Positions 48,705 to 56,948 of a stretch of 64,000 nucleotides of DNA are shown here, one piece after another; within the stretch, counting starts at the first letter, position 1; each line of letters starts with the position of its first letter. The stretch comes from Candidatus Corynebacterium avicola (GTDB lineage Bacteria; Actinomycetota; Actinomycetes; Mycobacteriales; Mycobacteriaceae), in the NCBI GenBank assembly GCA_019114135.1, contig DXGC01000086.1, positions 1 through 64,000 of the forward strand, read 5' to 3'. The position numbers and the translations under genes were made by a program. The notes under the pieces are model-generated. The model worked only from the letters and a program-made list of their open reading frames with translations. It searched no databases and was not told the origin of the DNA.

Positions 48705-50803
48705 GCGCCAGCCTTTTCAGCGCCGGCGCCCGGTCGGGTCTGCGCCAGAGGGACCATCTCGTCCTCGACGGTGAGCAGGGGAACCCCGGCGACGGAGTCC
48801 GGCACGGCGAAGGCGTCCACCAGGGTCTCCGACCACGGTCCCAGCGAGTCGACCAGGTCGTTCAGCGCGGCACGGGCAGCCTTGGTGCGGGTGCCGGTCA
48901 GCAGGTTCTGCTCCTGGAACCAGCCACTGTGGGTGTGGAGGATGTCCAGCACGTAGACGTCACGGATCTGCTCGAAGATCTTCTTCGACTCTCCGTCGGG
49001 CAGCGAGGCCTCGGCCTCCAGCAGGCTCTCCAGCACGATGCGGTCCACATGAGACCAGGCGCACTCCAGCAGGTGGTCCTGGGCCTTGTCGACCAGGGCG
49101 GCGGCGTCGGCGGTGTCCATCTTCCGGGCCGGACGGATCCGGCGGATCAGGGACATCAGCAGCCGGTCCTCACGCTCGGTGAGCAGCTCCACCTGGTAGG
49201 CGGGGTCGAACAGGGAGGTCTCCTCCTTGTCCGTGAAGGAGTCCACCAGGTTCTGGATCAGGGTGTCCGCGGCAGTACGCCGCTTGAGCAGGGTGCCGAA
49301 GTTGTCCAGTCCGAAACGCACCAGCTCGAAGGGCTTGAGGTCGCCGACCTCGCGGGAGAAACCGGTGAGCAGCTCCTTGGCGGCGAGCTGCGCCATGACC
49401 ACGTTGTCGCCCTCGAAGGTGGTGAACACGTCCGAGTCCGCCTTGAAGGTGGTCAGCAGGTTCTCGGTCATGTAGCCGGCGCCACCGCAGGCCTCGCGGC
49501 ACTCCTGGATGGTGCGGGTGGCGTGGGCGGTGTTGGCGGCCTTCAGCGCAGCGGCGTGGGCCTCCAGCTCGCGCTGGTCCCAGCGCTGCTCCTTGGTCAT
49601 GTCGGTGCGGTCGATGTCCGCGCTCTCCAGCTCGTGGATGCGGGACATGAGCTTGTTGGACGCCAGCTGCAGGGCGTAGCTCCTGGCGATCAGCGGGATC
49701 AGGCGCAGGCGGTGCTTGCGGTGCTCGATGAGCTTGTTCTCCGGCAGGCTGTCGTCCGGGGCGAACTGGCGACGCAGGTTGGCGTAGCGGGTGGCGATGG
49801 TCAGGCTGGTGCGGGCGGCGGCGCCGGCGGAGGCGCCGACGGTGATGCGGCCACGGATCAGCGCGCCGAGCATGGTGAAGAAACGGGCGCCGTCGGACTC
49901 GATGGGTGAGGAGTACTCGCCCTCCTCGGAGACATCGGCGAAGCGGTTGAGCAGGTTCTCCCGCGGCACACGGACGTCGTCGAAGGTGAAGGTGCCGTTG
50001 TCGACGCCCTTCAGGCCACCCTTGTAGCCGTGGTCGCCGATGCCGACACCGGGCTTCGCGGTGCCGTTCTCGTCGCGGACCTCCACGACGATGCAGTGCA
50101 CGCCGTGGGATTCGCCCAGGTTGCCCTCGGCGTCCGGGGTGAAGAGCTGGCAGAAGACCGCTGCCATGCGGGCGTGCTTGGCGGCGTTGCCGATGAACCA
50201 CTTCTCGGCCGAGGGGGTCGGGGAGTTGATGACGAACTCGTGGGTCTCGCGGTCGTAGACGGCGGTGGTCTCCAGGGCCTGCACGTCGGAGCCGTGGCCC
50301 CGCTCGGTCATGGCGAAGGAACCGAGGGTACGTAGCTCGATGATGTCCTTGATCAGCGGGATATGGCGCTCGGTACCGAGGTTCTCCACGGCACCGCCCC
50401 ACAGTCCCCACTGGACGCCGGCCTTGACCATCAGCGAGAGGTCGGCGCCGCCGACGGTCTCGATACCGGCCAGGGTGGCGCCGATGTCGCCGGTGCCGCC
50501 GTGGTCGGTGCGGAAGGCACCGCGGGGCGCTCCGGTGGCGAGGATGTCGTGCATCTGCGCCAGGGTTCGCTCGCGGGCCTCGTCGAGACCGAGGGTGTCG
50601 TCGGGACGCAGGTTCTTCTCTGCGATGACTTCCCGGGTGGCGTCCTTGACCTCGGCCCAACGGCCGTCGAGGACGTCCTGGAGTTCGGCGACAACGGCGG
50701 CGCGGAGAGCGTCATCTGCCTGCTTACGAAGGGTTTCGGGGCGATCTTTGCCGCGACGGGTGAGGCTGGCGGCGATCGCTGAGGTGTCGTCGGTGGTGGT
50801 CAT
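48701..50803 (-). CDS. Acyl-CoA dehydrogenase/oxidase family flavoprotein
   Basis: 700 aa, longer than acyl-CoA dehydrogenases (about 390) and matching acyl-CoA oxidases. An N-terminal helical domain is followed by the middle beta domain with FAMTERGHGSDVQALETTAVYD and EKWFIGNAAKHARMAAVF. The helical domain has RGRITVGASAGAAARTSLTIATRYANLRRQF and ECREACGGAGYMTENLLTTFKADSDVFTTFEGDNVV, where Glu in FEGDN matches the catalytic base of acyl-CoA oxidases. The C-terminal ACOX-like domain follows. Likely oxidises acyl-CoA with FAD in fatty acid catabolism; whether O2 or ETF is the acceptor is unresolved. Confidence 0.9.
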   Translation of the reverse strand: MTTTDDTSAIAASLTRRGKDRPETLRKQADDALRAAVVAELQDVLDGRWAEVKDATREVIAEKNLRPDDTLGLDEARERTLAQMHDILATGAPRGAFRTDHGGTGDIGATLAGIETVGGADLSLMVKAGVQWGLWGGAVENLGTERHIPLIKDIIELRTLGSFAMTERGHGSDVQALETTAVYDRETHEFVINSPTPSAEKWFIGNAAKHARMAAVFCQLFTPDAEGNLGESHGVHCIVVEVRDENGTAKPGVGIGDHGYKGGLKGVDNGTFTFDDVRVPRENLLNRFADVSEEGEYSSPIESDGARFFTMLGALIRGRITVGASAGAAARTSLTIATRYANLRRQFAPDDSLPENKLIEHRKHRLRLIPLIARSYALQLASNKLMSRIHELESADIDRTDMTKEQRWDQRELEAHAAALKAANTAHATRTIQECREACGGAGYMTENLLTTFKADSDVFTTFEGDNVVMAQLAAKELLTGFSREVGDLKPFELVRFGLDNFGTLLKRRTAADTLIQNLVDSFTDKEETSLFDPAYQVELLTEREDRLLMSLIRRIRPARKMDTADAAALVDKAQDHLLECAWSHVDRIVLESLLEAEASLPDGESKKIFEQIRDVYVLDILHTHSGWFQEQNLLTGTRTKAARAALNDLVDSLGPWSETLVDAFAVPDSVAGVPLLTVEDEMVPLAQTRPGAGAEKAGA

Positions 50804-50862
50804 GCCCCAATGTTACGTGGAGTTTGCGGCGGGGTGGATGTGTCACCGTGAGCATGAGGTCC

Positions 50863-50868
50863 TACCAT
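50863..50868 (+). promoter_or_regulatory. -10 box of MFS transporter gene (leaderless)
   Basis: TACCAT, 6 nt before ATG 50875. Confidence 0.5.
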
Positions 50869-50874
50869 AGATCC

Positions 50875-52116
50875 ATGGGTCAGATCACACAGAACTCTCG
50901 TGGCACCCGGGACGCCCGGGCATGGATGTTCGTCGTCTTTGCCGTTTTCACCGTCGCCTGGGGCGGAAATGAAGCAACCCCCATGCTGGTCTTCTACCGG
51001 CAGGAGGCCGTATTCAGCGATGTCTTCGTCGACTCGCTGCTCGTCTCCTACGCGGTGGGCATCGTGGCGGGCCTGCTGATCTGTGGCCCGCTGTCCGACC
51101 GGTACGGACGCAAGGCCGTCATGCTGCCGGCACCGGTCATCGCCCTGCTGGGCAGTGTGTTCATCGCCGTCGGCGAAACCACCGAGTCGATCATGTTCAT
51201 CGGACGCATCCTCGCCGGCCTGGCCGTGGGTATAGCCATGTCGGTCGGCGGTTCCTGGATCAAGGAGCTCTCCACCCCGGCGTTCGACCCGAAGGCGAAG
51301 CCGGCCTCCGGCGCCAAGCGCGCCACCATGTCGCTGACCGCCGGTTTCGGCCTGGGGGCGGGTCTGGCCGGTGTGCTGGCAGAGTGGGGTCCGATCCCCG
51401 GCCAGCTGCCGTACCTGGTGCACAGCCTGTTGTCGGTCATCGCCGTCGCCGGTCTGCTCACCGTCCCGGAGACCCGCCAGTCGGCGCACCTGAAGGTGAA
51501 GGGATCCTTCTGGTCCGATCTGCTGGTCCCCACGATCCGCCACCCACGTTTCCTCACCGTCGTCGCCCCGATCGCCCCCTGGGTGTTCGGTGCCGCAGGC
51601 GTGTCCTACGCGATCATGCCGCGCCTGGTCCAGGACCAGGTGGGTGCCCCGGTGGCGTTCTCCGCGATGCTCACGATGATCTGTCTGGCGTCCGGTTTCG
51701 CCATCCAGCAGGTCGGCCCGCAGATCAACACCGAGCACAACGCCCGTGGTCCGATCGTCGGGCTGCTCCTGGTGATCGTCGGCATGGCGATCGCGGCTGC
51801 CGCGGCCACGAATATCGCAGTGTGGAACACGATCATCGTCGCCATCGTGCTGGGTGCGGCCTACGGCCTCTGCCTGATCTCCGGGCTGACCGAGGTCCAG
51901 CGCATCGCCGGGCCGGATGACCTGGCCGGACTCACCGCCGCGTACTACACGCTGACCTACATCGGCTTCTTCTTCCCGATGATCCTCACCCGGGCGAACG
52001 ACTGGTTCAGCTACCCGGTGATGCTGGGCGCCGGCATCGTGGTCGCCGTGGTCTTCCTGGTCATCGTCGCGGCGTTCTCGCGGAAGAACCTGCCGGGGGA
52101 AGCCGCCGCGTCCTGA
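50875..52116 (+). CDS. MFS transporter
   Basis: 413 aa, about 12 membrane helices. The ORF-track start at 50824 is too early; ATG 50875 (MGQITQNSRGTRDARAW) fits, with a -10 box directly upstream. MFS motif A is CGPLSDRYGRKAVMLPAP, and the fourth helix region reads GRILAGLAVGIAMSVGGSWIKEL. The substrate cannot be deduced. Its 3' end overlaps the convergent flippase-like gene by 56 bp. Confidence 0.88.
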   Translation: MGQITQNSRGTRDARAWMFVVFAVFTVAWGGNEATPMLVFYRQEAVFSDVFVDSLLVSYAVGIVAGLLICGPLSDRYGRKAVMLPAPVIALLGSVFIAVGETTESIMFIGRILAGLAVGIAMSVGGSWIKELSTPAFDPKAKPASGAKRATMSLTAGFGLGAGLAGVLAEWGPIPGQLPYLVHSLLSVIAVAGLLTVPETRQSAHLKVKGSFWSDLLVPTIRHPRFLTVVAPIAPWVFGAAGVSYAIMPRLVQDQVGAPVAFSAMLTMICLASGFAIQQVGPQINTEHNARGPIVGLLLVIVGMAIAAAAATNIAVWNTIIVAIVLGAAYGLCLISGLTEVQRIAGPDDLAGLTAAYYTLTYIGFFFPMILTRANDWFSYPVMLGAGIVVAVVFLVIVAAFSRKNLPGEAAAS

Positions 52117-53401
52117 CCGACGCCGTTCCAGACGTGTTGCCGGACGGAGCGTCCGGCAGCGCCACCAGGAACCCCAGGTGCACCGCCGCACCGACCAGCG
52201 GGGCCACACCCAGCGACAGCACCGCGCGGGTCTCCGGCGAGGCGTCGACGGCGAGCAGACCGACGGCGACGACCGTCGCCACCGCCCATCCGGCGAGGTA
52301 GAGGGTGTGGCGCTCGGCGGCGTGCGTGGCCGAGCCGGTGATCATCAGCACCGCGGTCGAGCCGGACGCCACGGTCAACGCCGCGAGCACGATGGGGGAG
52401 CTGACCAGGTCGGCGTCGAAGAACCACAGCATGATCGGCTCAGCCAGCCAGTAGGCCGCCACCCCGCCGACCGCGGCAACGCCGATGACCAGGCCACAGG
52501 GGGCGACACAGGCCCGCAGGATACGGTCACGTCGGGTGGCGAAGTGGACGATCAGTGCCGGCTGGAAGCGCTGCAGCGGCACCAGGACGGGTGCGCGGGT
52601 CAGGGTGACGGCGGTGATGACCGCAGCGAGGGCACCGGCGGCGACCTCGGGTCCGGAGGTGACGGTGATCAGCACGGGGAAACCGGTGATCAGTACGGCG
52701 TTGGCCCCGGAGGCCAGCATGGCCTTGATGGTGCGACGGATGAACTCCCCGGTGGGGACGTCCGCCAGTTCGCCCAGGAGGGAACGGGTGGCGGGGGAGA
52801 GCAGCAGCGTGCCGATCCAGGTGAAGGCGCCGAGCACGGTGACCACCAGGAAGGCCAGCAGGTGCCAGCCGAGGGCCCACGCGACAAGGGCGAGGACCAC
52901 GCGGACGGCGCTGTCGACGCTGATCAGCCAGGCGTAGGTGCCCCAGCGCGTGGTGGCGGAGAGCAGGCCGCAGACCGCGGCCTGGAATGTGTAGGACGCC
53001 AGACCGAAGGTGAGCAGGGCTACGCCCCAGCCGCGCAGTCCGGAGTCGGCGGGGATGACCTGGTCGGCCCACAGAGGCGCGGTTCCCAGGGCGAGCGCTG
53101 CAGTCACGGCGGCGAAACCGGCGGTGACCAGGAGAGGACGCGCTGTGGCGCGGTGAGGCCGGTCTTCAGCGGCGTCGGGCGGGGTGGTTGCGGTGACGCG
53201 CTGGGCGGCGACGGCGCGGGTGGTCTCCTGCAGCAGGCCGTCCAACAGGCCTGCGAGGGCGAAGAAGAGGCCCCAGAAGACGGTGAAGGCCTCATAGCCG
53301 ACGGTGTCCATCGCGCGCCCGGCGACGACGATGACGGCATAGCCGGCCACGGCGACGACGATGGTCGCCGCCGACAGGGCGCGGACGGCTCCGGTACCCA
53401 T
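52061..53401 (-). CDS. Polysaccharide flippase-like multi-pass membrane protein
   Basis: 446 aa with about 12-14 hydrophobic segments and a Pro/Ser/Arg-rich C-terminus. The start (ALSAATIVVAVAGYAVIVVAGRAMDTVGYEAFTVFWGLFFALAGLLDGLLQETTRAV) resembles Wzx/MATE-like oligosaccharide flippases, in which the first helices read GYxxFxxFW...G.GLQE. No glycan genes are adjacent, so the cargo is unknown. The 3' end overlaps the MFS gene on the other strand by 56 bp. Confidence 0.75.
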   Translation of the reverse strand: MGTGAVRALSAATIVVAVAGYAVIVVAGRAMDTVGYEAFTVFWGLFFALAGLLDGLLQETTRAVAAQRVTATTPPDAAEDRPHRATARPLLVTAGFAAVTAALALGTAPLWADQVIPADSGLRGWGVALLTFGLASYTFQAAVCGLLSATTRWGTYAWLISVDSAVRVVLALVAWALGWHLLAFLVVTVLGAFTWIGTLLLSPATRSLLGELADVPTGEFIRRTIKAMLASGANAVLITGFPVLITVTSGPEVAAGALAAVITAVTLTRAPVLVPLQRFQPALIVHFATRRDRILRACVAPCGLVIGVAAVGGVAAYWLAEPIMLWFFDADLVSSPIVLAALTVASGSTAVLMITGSATHAAERHTLYLAGWAVATVVAVGLLAVDASPETRAVLSLGVAPLVGAAVHLGFLVALPDAPSGNTSGTASVRTRRLPPAGSSARTPRR

Positions 53402-53496
53402 CAGCAGAACAACCCCCGCACCGGAAGGTTCCGGGCGGGGGGAGCGCTGGGAGTGACGACGAAAATCATCGACGTGGTCCAGGGATGAGGTGTGGG

Positions 53497-54867
53497 TTAC
53501 TCACCGCCCTCTGTGTCCTCTTCGTTCGCAGCGTCGGTGATGTCCTGGAGGGACGGCAGCGAGGAGACCGGGGTGGAACCGGCGTTGCCGGCGCCCGGGT
53601 TCTCCTTGAGGTAGGCGGCCTTGGCCTCGTCGACCTGCTTCTGCGCGGTGGCGCCCTGCCCCGGGAAGATGCCCTCGGAGATCACGGGCCAGGAGTCGAA
53701 CATGTCGTCCTGCCAGTAACCCCACTGGTGGGTACCGGTGTTGCGGAAGTTGTAGACCAGGTTGTTGGAGTCCTGGGTGATGCCGGCCTTGTCGGTCTCG
53801 GCCTTCATCAGGTGGGTGCACATCGCGGTCGCGCCCTCGATGACACCGCCCTCGGTGGCCGGGGTGATCGAGCCGATGAGGTTGCCGTTGAGGCGGTCAC
53901 CGGAGGGGACGTCGTGCTCACCCATCAGGCCGGAGCCGCTGGAGATGTAGACGTTCTTCTGGTCCTTCAGCTTGCCGGCGTTGATCATCGCATCGTTGCG
54001 CTTGGCGACCTCGCCGTTGGGGTCGCCCCACATCTGCTCGTAGCTGGCGGGCGCACGGTCCAGGACGATCTGGACGCTCGGCTCAAACTGACCGGAGGTG
54101 GCGGGGCAGCCGGAGTAGGAGCCGATGGAGTTGTAGAAACCCGGGTACTGCTGGCCGTAGACCAGGGCGGTCGAGGCGGTCATGGACATGCCGATCAGGG
54201 CGCGATTGGCGTCTTGAGCGCCGGGGTTTGCTGCACCGAGGTGCTCCTCCATGGGGCCGGGGAGCTCCTGGGTGAGGAAGGTCTCCCAGTTCTGCTTCGT
54301 GCCGTTGCCGTTGCCGTCCTTGTCCAGGTTGGCGTTCTCCTCCTGCCAGTCCGTGTAGTAGGAGAACGCGCCGGCCATCGGGATGACGACGTTGACGTTG
54401 CCGATCTGGTTGCCGTAGAAGTCGACCGCGTTGGTCTGCTTCAACCAGTTGGCGATACCCTCGCCGCCGTCGGCACCGTTGAGCAGGTAGACCGTGGGGG
54501 CGTTCTCTGCATCCTCCTTGGCGCGGATCGTGACGAAGGGGATGTCACGGTCCATCGAGGGGGAGTGGACCTTCAGCTCCTCCATGCGCGTGAAACGGTC
54601 GCCGCTGTCCTTGTAGACAAAGTCGCGCCAGCTCGCGTCGCCCTCGGGGACGTAGCCGTCACCCTCGGCGTCTGCGAGGGTCTTGAACGGCTCGGAGATC
54701 GTGGCCTCGCCAGCGGCAGGTGCCGTGTCGGTCTCATCGGCCGTTTGGGTGAGGTTCGCCGTCGGCTGGGCCACACCGGCGAGAGCAGGGGTCACGGAGA
54801 TGACGGAGAGCGGGAGGGCCGTGGCGATGGCCGCGGCCGCGACGCGGGTGATGGCGCGCTTGTTCAT
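53497..54867 (-). CDS. Secreted corynomycolyltransferase (antigen 85 family)
   Basis: 456 aa. Signal peptide: RVAAAAIATALPLSVISVTPALA. Antigen 85/PS1-type alpha/beta hydrolase: APTVYLLNGADGGEG, the nucleophile LIGMSMTASTAL (GxSxT-like elbow with the catalytic Ser), GSYSGCPATSG and a C-terminal HQWGYWQDDM with the catalytic His. Transfers corynomycolate between trehalose monomycolate and arabinogalactan, trehalose or protein acceptors in the periplasm. A disordered C-terminus of about 50 residues ends in DTEGGE. GAGGA precedes the ATG. Confidence 0.93.
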   Translation of the reverse strand: MNKRAITRVAAAAIATALPLSVISVTPALAGVAQPTANLTQTADETDTAPAAGEATISEPFKTLADAEGDGYVPEGDASWRDFVYKDSGDRFTRMEELKVHSPSMDRDIPFVTIRAKEDAENAPTVYLLNGADGGEGIANWLKQTNAVDFYGNQIGNVNVVIPMAGAFSYYTDWQEENANLDKDGNGNGTKQNWETFLTQELPGPMEEHLGAANPGAQDANRALIGMSMTASTALVYGQQYPGFYNSIGSYSGCPATSGQFEPSVQIVLDRAPASYEQMWGDPNGEVAKRNDAMINAGKLKDQKNVYISSGSGLMGEHDVPSGDRLNGNLIGSITPATEGGVIEGATAMCTHLMKAETDKAGITQDSNNLVYNFRNTGTHQWGYWQDDMFDSWPVISEGIFPGQGATAQKQVDEAKAAYLKENPGAGNAGSTPVSSLPSLQDITDAANEEDTEGGE

Positions 54868-55066
54868 GCAGGTCCTCAGGAATTGTCGGCGAACTCAACG
54901 ACGTCGGCGAAGGTTCGAGGGATCGGTCTCAACGGTCAGACCCAGACAGTGTAACTGCCAAAAGGGCTCCGCGTAAGGTGAGCCTCCAAATTCACCTCCC
55001 GGAAGAGGGGATCGTCGCCTATGATGTACCCGACCCTTCGTTTCGAGACCCCCAAGAGGAACAGCT
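54868..55066. promoter_or_regulatory. Divergent promoter region with possible DtxR half-site
   Basis: 199 bp between the mycolyltransferase and the 33-aa ORF. TAAGGTGAGCCT (54974-54985) matches 10 of 12 bases of the left half of the DtxR operator consensus; the right half is poor. AGGTGA/TCACCT (54976/54992) is also an inverted repeat. TATGAT (55020-55025) is a likely -10 for the small ORF. Confidence 0.4.
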
Positions 55067-55168
55067 GTGAATCTGTCTTTCATCGACCAGGCCATCGTCA
55101 ACACCAATGAGTTCCTCGGCGGGCTCCTGCACAACACCATGTCGGTGATCGCGGGTTTCATCGCCTAA
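55067..55168 (+). CDS. 33-aa hydrophobic peptide, possibly PorA/PorH-like
   Basis: Too short for the ORF track: MNLSFIDQAIVNTNEFLGG followed by LLHNTMSVIAGFIA. GTG 55067 is preceded at 6 nt by AGAGGA, and a TATGAT -10 lies about 40 bp upstream. No signal peptide; it could form one amphipathic or hydrophobic helix. Size, acidity and lack of a signal recall the corynebacterial mycomembrane porins PorA (about 45 aa) and PorH (about 57 aa), which are O-mycoloylated by a mycolyltransferase; one such enzyme is the divergent neighbour. Similarity to known porins is not clear by eye, so the identification is tentative. Confidence 0.6.
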   Translation: MNLSFIDQAIVNTNEFLGGLLHNTMSVIAGFIA

Positions 55169-55246
55169 CGGCACCTTCTGGGGCCGGCCCGCACCCCCTC
55201 CGGGGCACACCTCTCTGACCAGTGCTTTCGGACTGAAACATTGTGA

Positions 55247-55268
55247 CACGTCCCCCGGGGCGGACGTG
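55247..55268 (+). promoter_or_regulatory. Inverted repeat upstream of lpd
   Basis: CACGTCC and GGACGTG arms with an 8-bp GC-rich spacer, 15 bp before the lpd -10 box. Either an operator for lpd or the terminator of the small peptide gene. Confidence 0.45.
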
Positions 55269-55283
55269 ATGGCGAAAACGTCG

Positions 55284-55289
55284 TATCCT
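55284..55289 (+). promoter_or_regulatory. -10 box of lpd (leaderless)
   Basis: TATCCT, exactly 7 nt before GTG 55297. Confidence 0.6.
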
Positions 55290-55296
55290 TGACAGC

Positions 55297-56721
55297 GTGG
55301 CTGAACATTATGACGTAGTAGTAATCGGTGCGGGCCCCGGCGGATACGTGTCCGCCATCCGTGCGGCACAGCTGGGCCTGAAGACCGCGGTAATCGAGAA
55401 GCAGTACTGGGGCGGCGTCTGTCTGAACGTCGGCTGCATCCCCTCCAAGGCGCTGATCCGTAATGCGGACATCGCACACATCCTCACCCACGACGCCAAG
55501 ACCTTCGGCATCTCCGGTGAGAACATCAGCATGGACTACACCACCGCCCACAAGCGGTCCCGCAAGGTGTCCTCGGGCATCGTCAAGGGTGTCCACTACC
55601 TGATGAAGAAGAACAAGATCACCGAGATCAACGGGTTCGGCTCTTTCACCGACGCCAACACCGTCGAGATCACCGACGGCGACGACGCCGGCAAGACCGT
55701 CACCTTCGACAACGCCATCATCGCCTCCGGCTCCGTGGTGAAGTCCCTGCCGGGTGTGGAGATCGGCGGCAACATCGTCTCCTTCGAGGAGCAGATCCTC
55801 GACGAGAACGCCCCGAAGTCCATGGTCGTCATCGGTGCCGGCGCAATCGGCATGGAGTTCGCCTACGTCCTGGCCAACTTCGGCGTCGACATCACCGTCG
55901 TCGAGTTCATGGACCGCGTCCTGCCCAACGAGGACAAGGACGTCTCCAAGGAGATCGCCAAGCAGTACAAGAAGCTCGGCGTGAACCTGAAGACGGGTCA
56001 CAAGACCACCGCCGTGCGCGACCTGGGTGGCGACAAGGGCGTCGAGGTGGACATCGAGTCCGCCGACGGCTCCAAGTCCGAGACCATCAAGGCCGACCGC
56101 GTCATGGTCTCCATCGGTTTCGCCCCGCGCGTCGAGGGCTTCGGCCTGGACAAGACCGGTGTCAAGCTCACCGAGCGCGGCGCCATCGACATCGACGAGC
56201 GCATGCGCACCAGCGTCCCGCACATCTACGCCATCGGTGACGTCACCGCGAAGCTGCAGCTCGCCCACGTCGCCGAGGCCCAGGGTGTCGTCGCCGCCGA
56301 GACCATCGCCGGTGCCGAGACCCAGGAGCTCGGCGACTACCAGAACATGCCGCGTGCCACCTTCTGCTCCCCGCAGGTCGCGTCCTTCGGTTACACCGAG
56401 GAGGCCGCCCGCAAGCAGGCCGAGGAGACCGGCCGCGAGATCAAGGTCGCGTCCTTCCCCTTCAGCGCCAACGGCAAGGCCATGGGCCTCAACGAGGGCG
56501 TCGGTTTTGCCAAGGTCATCGTCGACGCCGAGTACGGCGAGCTCATCGGTGGACACCTGGTCGGCCCGGACGTCTCCGAGCTACTGCCGGAGCTGACCCT
56601 GGCACAGCGCTTCGACCTCACCGCCGAGGAGATCGGACGCAACGTCCACACCCACCCGACCCTGTCGGAGGCCATCAAGGAGGCCGCCGAGGGCACCATG
56701 GGGCACATGATCAACCTGTAG
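55297..56721 (+). CDS. lpd: Dihydrolipoamide dehydrogenase
   Basis: 474 aa flavoprotein (E3) that reoxidises lipoyl groups of the pyruvate and 2-oxoglutarate dehydrogenase complexes. FAD-binding [17 protein letters not shown], redox disulfide [18 protein letters not shown]-binding [20 protein letters not shown]-contact [21 protein letters not shown] and the C-terminal His-Glu pair [11 protein letters not shown] are all present. The GTG start has a leaderless promoter; no strong terminator follows. Confidence 0.97.
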   Translation: MAEHYDVVVIGAGPGGYVSAIRAAQLGLKTAVIEKQYWGGVCLNVGCIPSKALIRNADIAHILTHDAKTFGISGENISMDYTTAHKRSRKVSSGIVKGVHYLMKKNKITEINGFGSFTDANTVEITDGDDAGKTVTFDNAIIASGSVVKSLPGVEIGGNIVSFEEQILDENAPKSMVVIGAGAIGMEFAYVLANFGVDITVVEFMDRVLPNEDKDVSKEIAKQYKKLGVNLKTGHKTTAVRDLGGDKGVEVDIESADGSKSETIKADRVMVSIGFAPRVEGFGLDKTGVKLTERGAIDIDERMRTSVPHIYAIGDVTAKLQLAHVAEAQGVVAAETIAGAETQELGDYQNMPRATFCSPQVASFGYTEEAARKQAEETGREIKVASFPFSANGKAMGLNEGVGFAKVIVDAEYGELIGGHLVGPDVSELLPELTLAQRFDLTAEEIGRNVHTHPTLSEAIKEAAEGTMGHMINL

Positions 56722-56948
56722 TGCCCCGCGGACCGGTTGCCCCATCGCAGCCGGCGCAATCCATCACACCTCAACCGATTCCCGGACAGAGAGAACTGCA
56801 GGTCAGAGGCCTGCGGTCAGAAGTCCGGCAGCGGGGGAGGTGTGATGTTTGTTTTCAGCGGTCCTGACATGCTGAAGTCCGGTGTGTACAGGTACGATGT
56901 TCGCCACAGCGCCCACAAGAGCGCCCGCATCGGAGAGGTACACATGCC
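56722..56948. other. Intergenic region lpd to membrane protein gene
   Basis: 227 bp. No gene. A weak hairpin GCAGG...CCTGC near 56800 and TACGAT (about 56893) as a possible -10 are the only visible signals. Confidence 0.35.
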
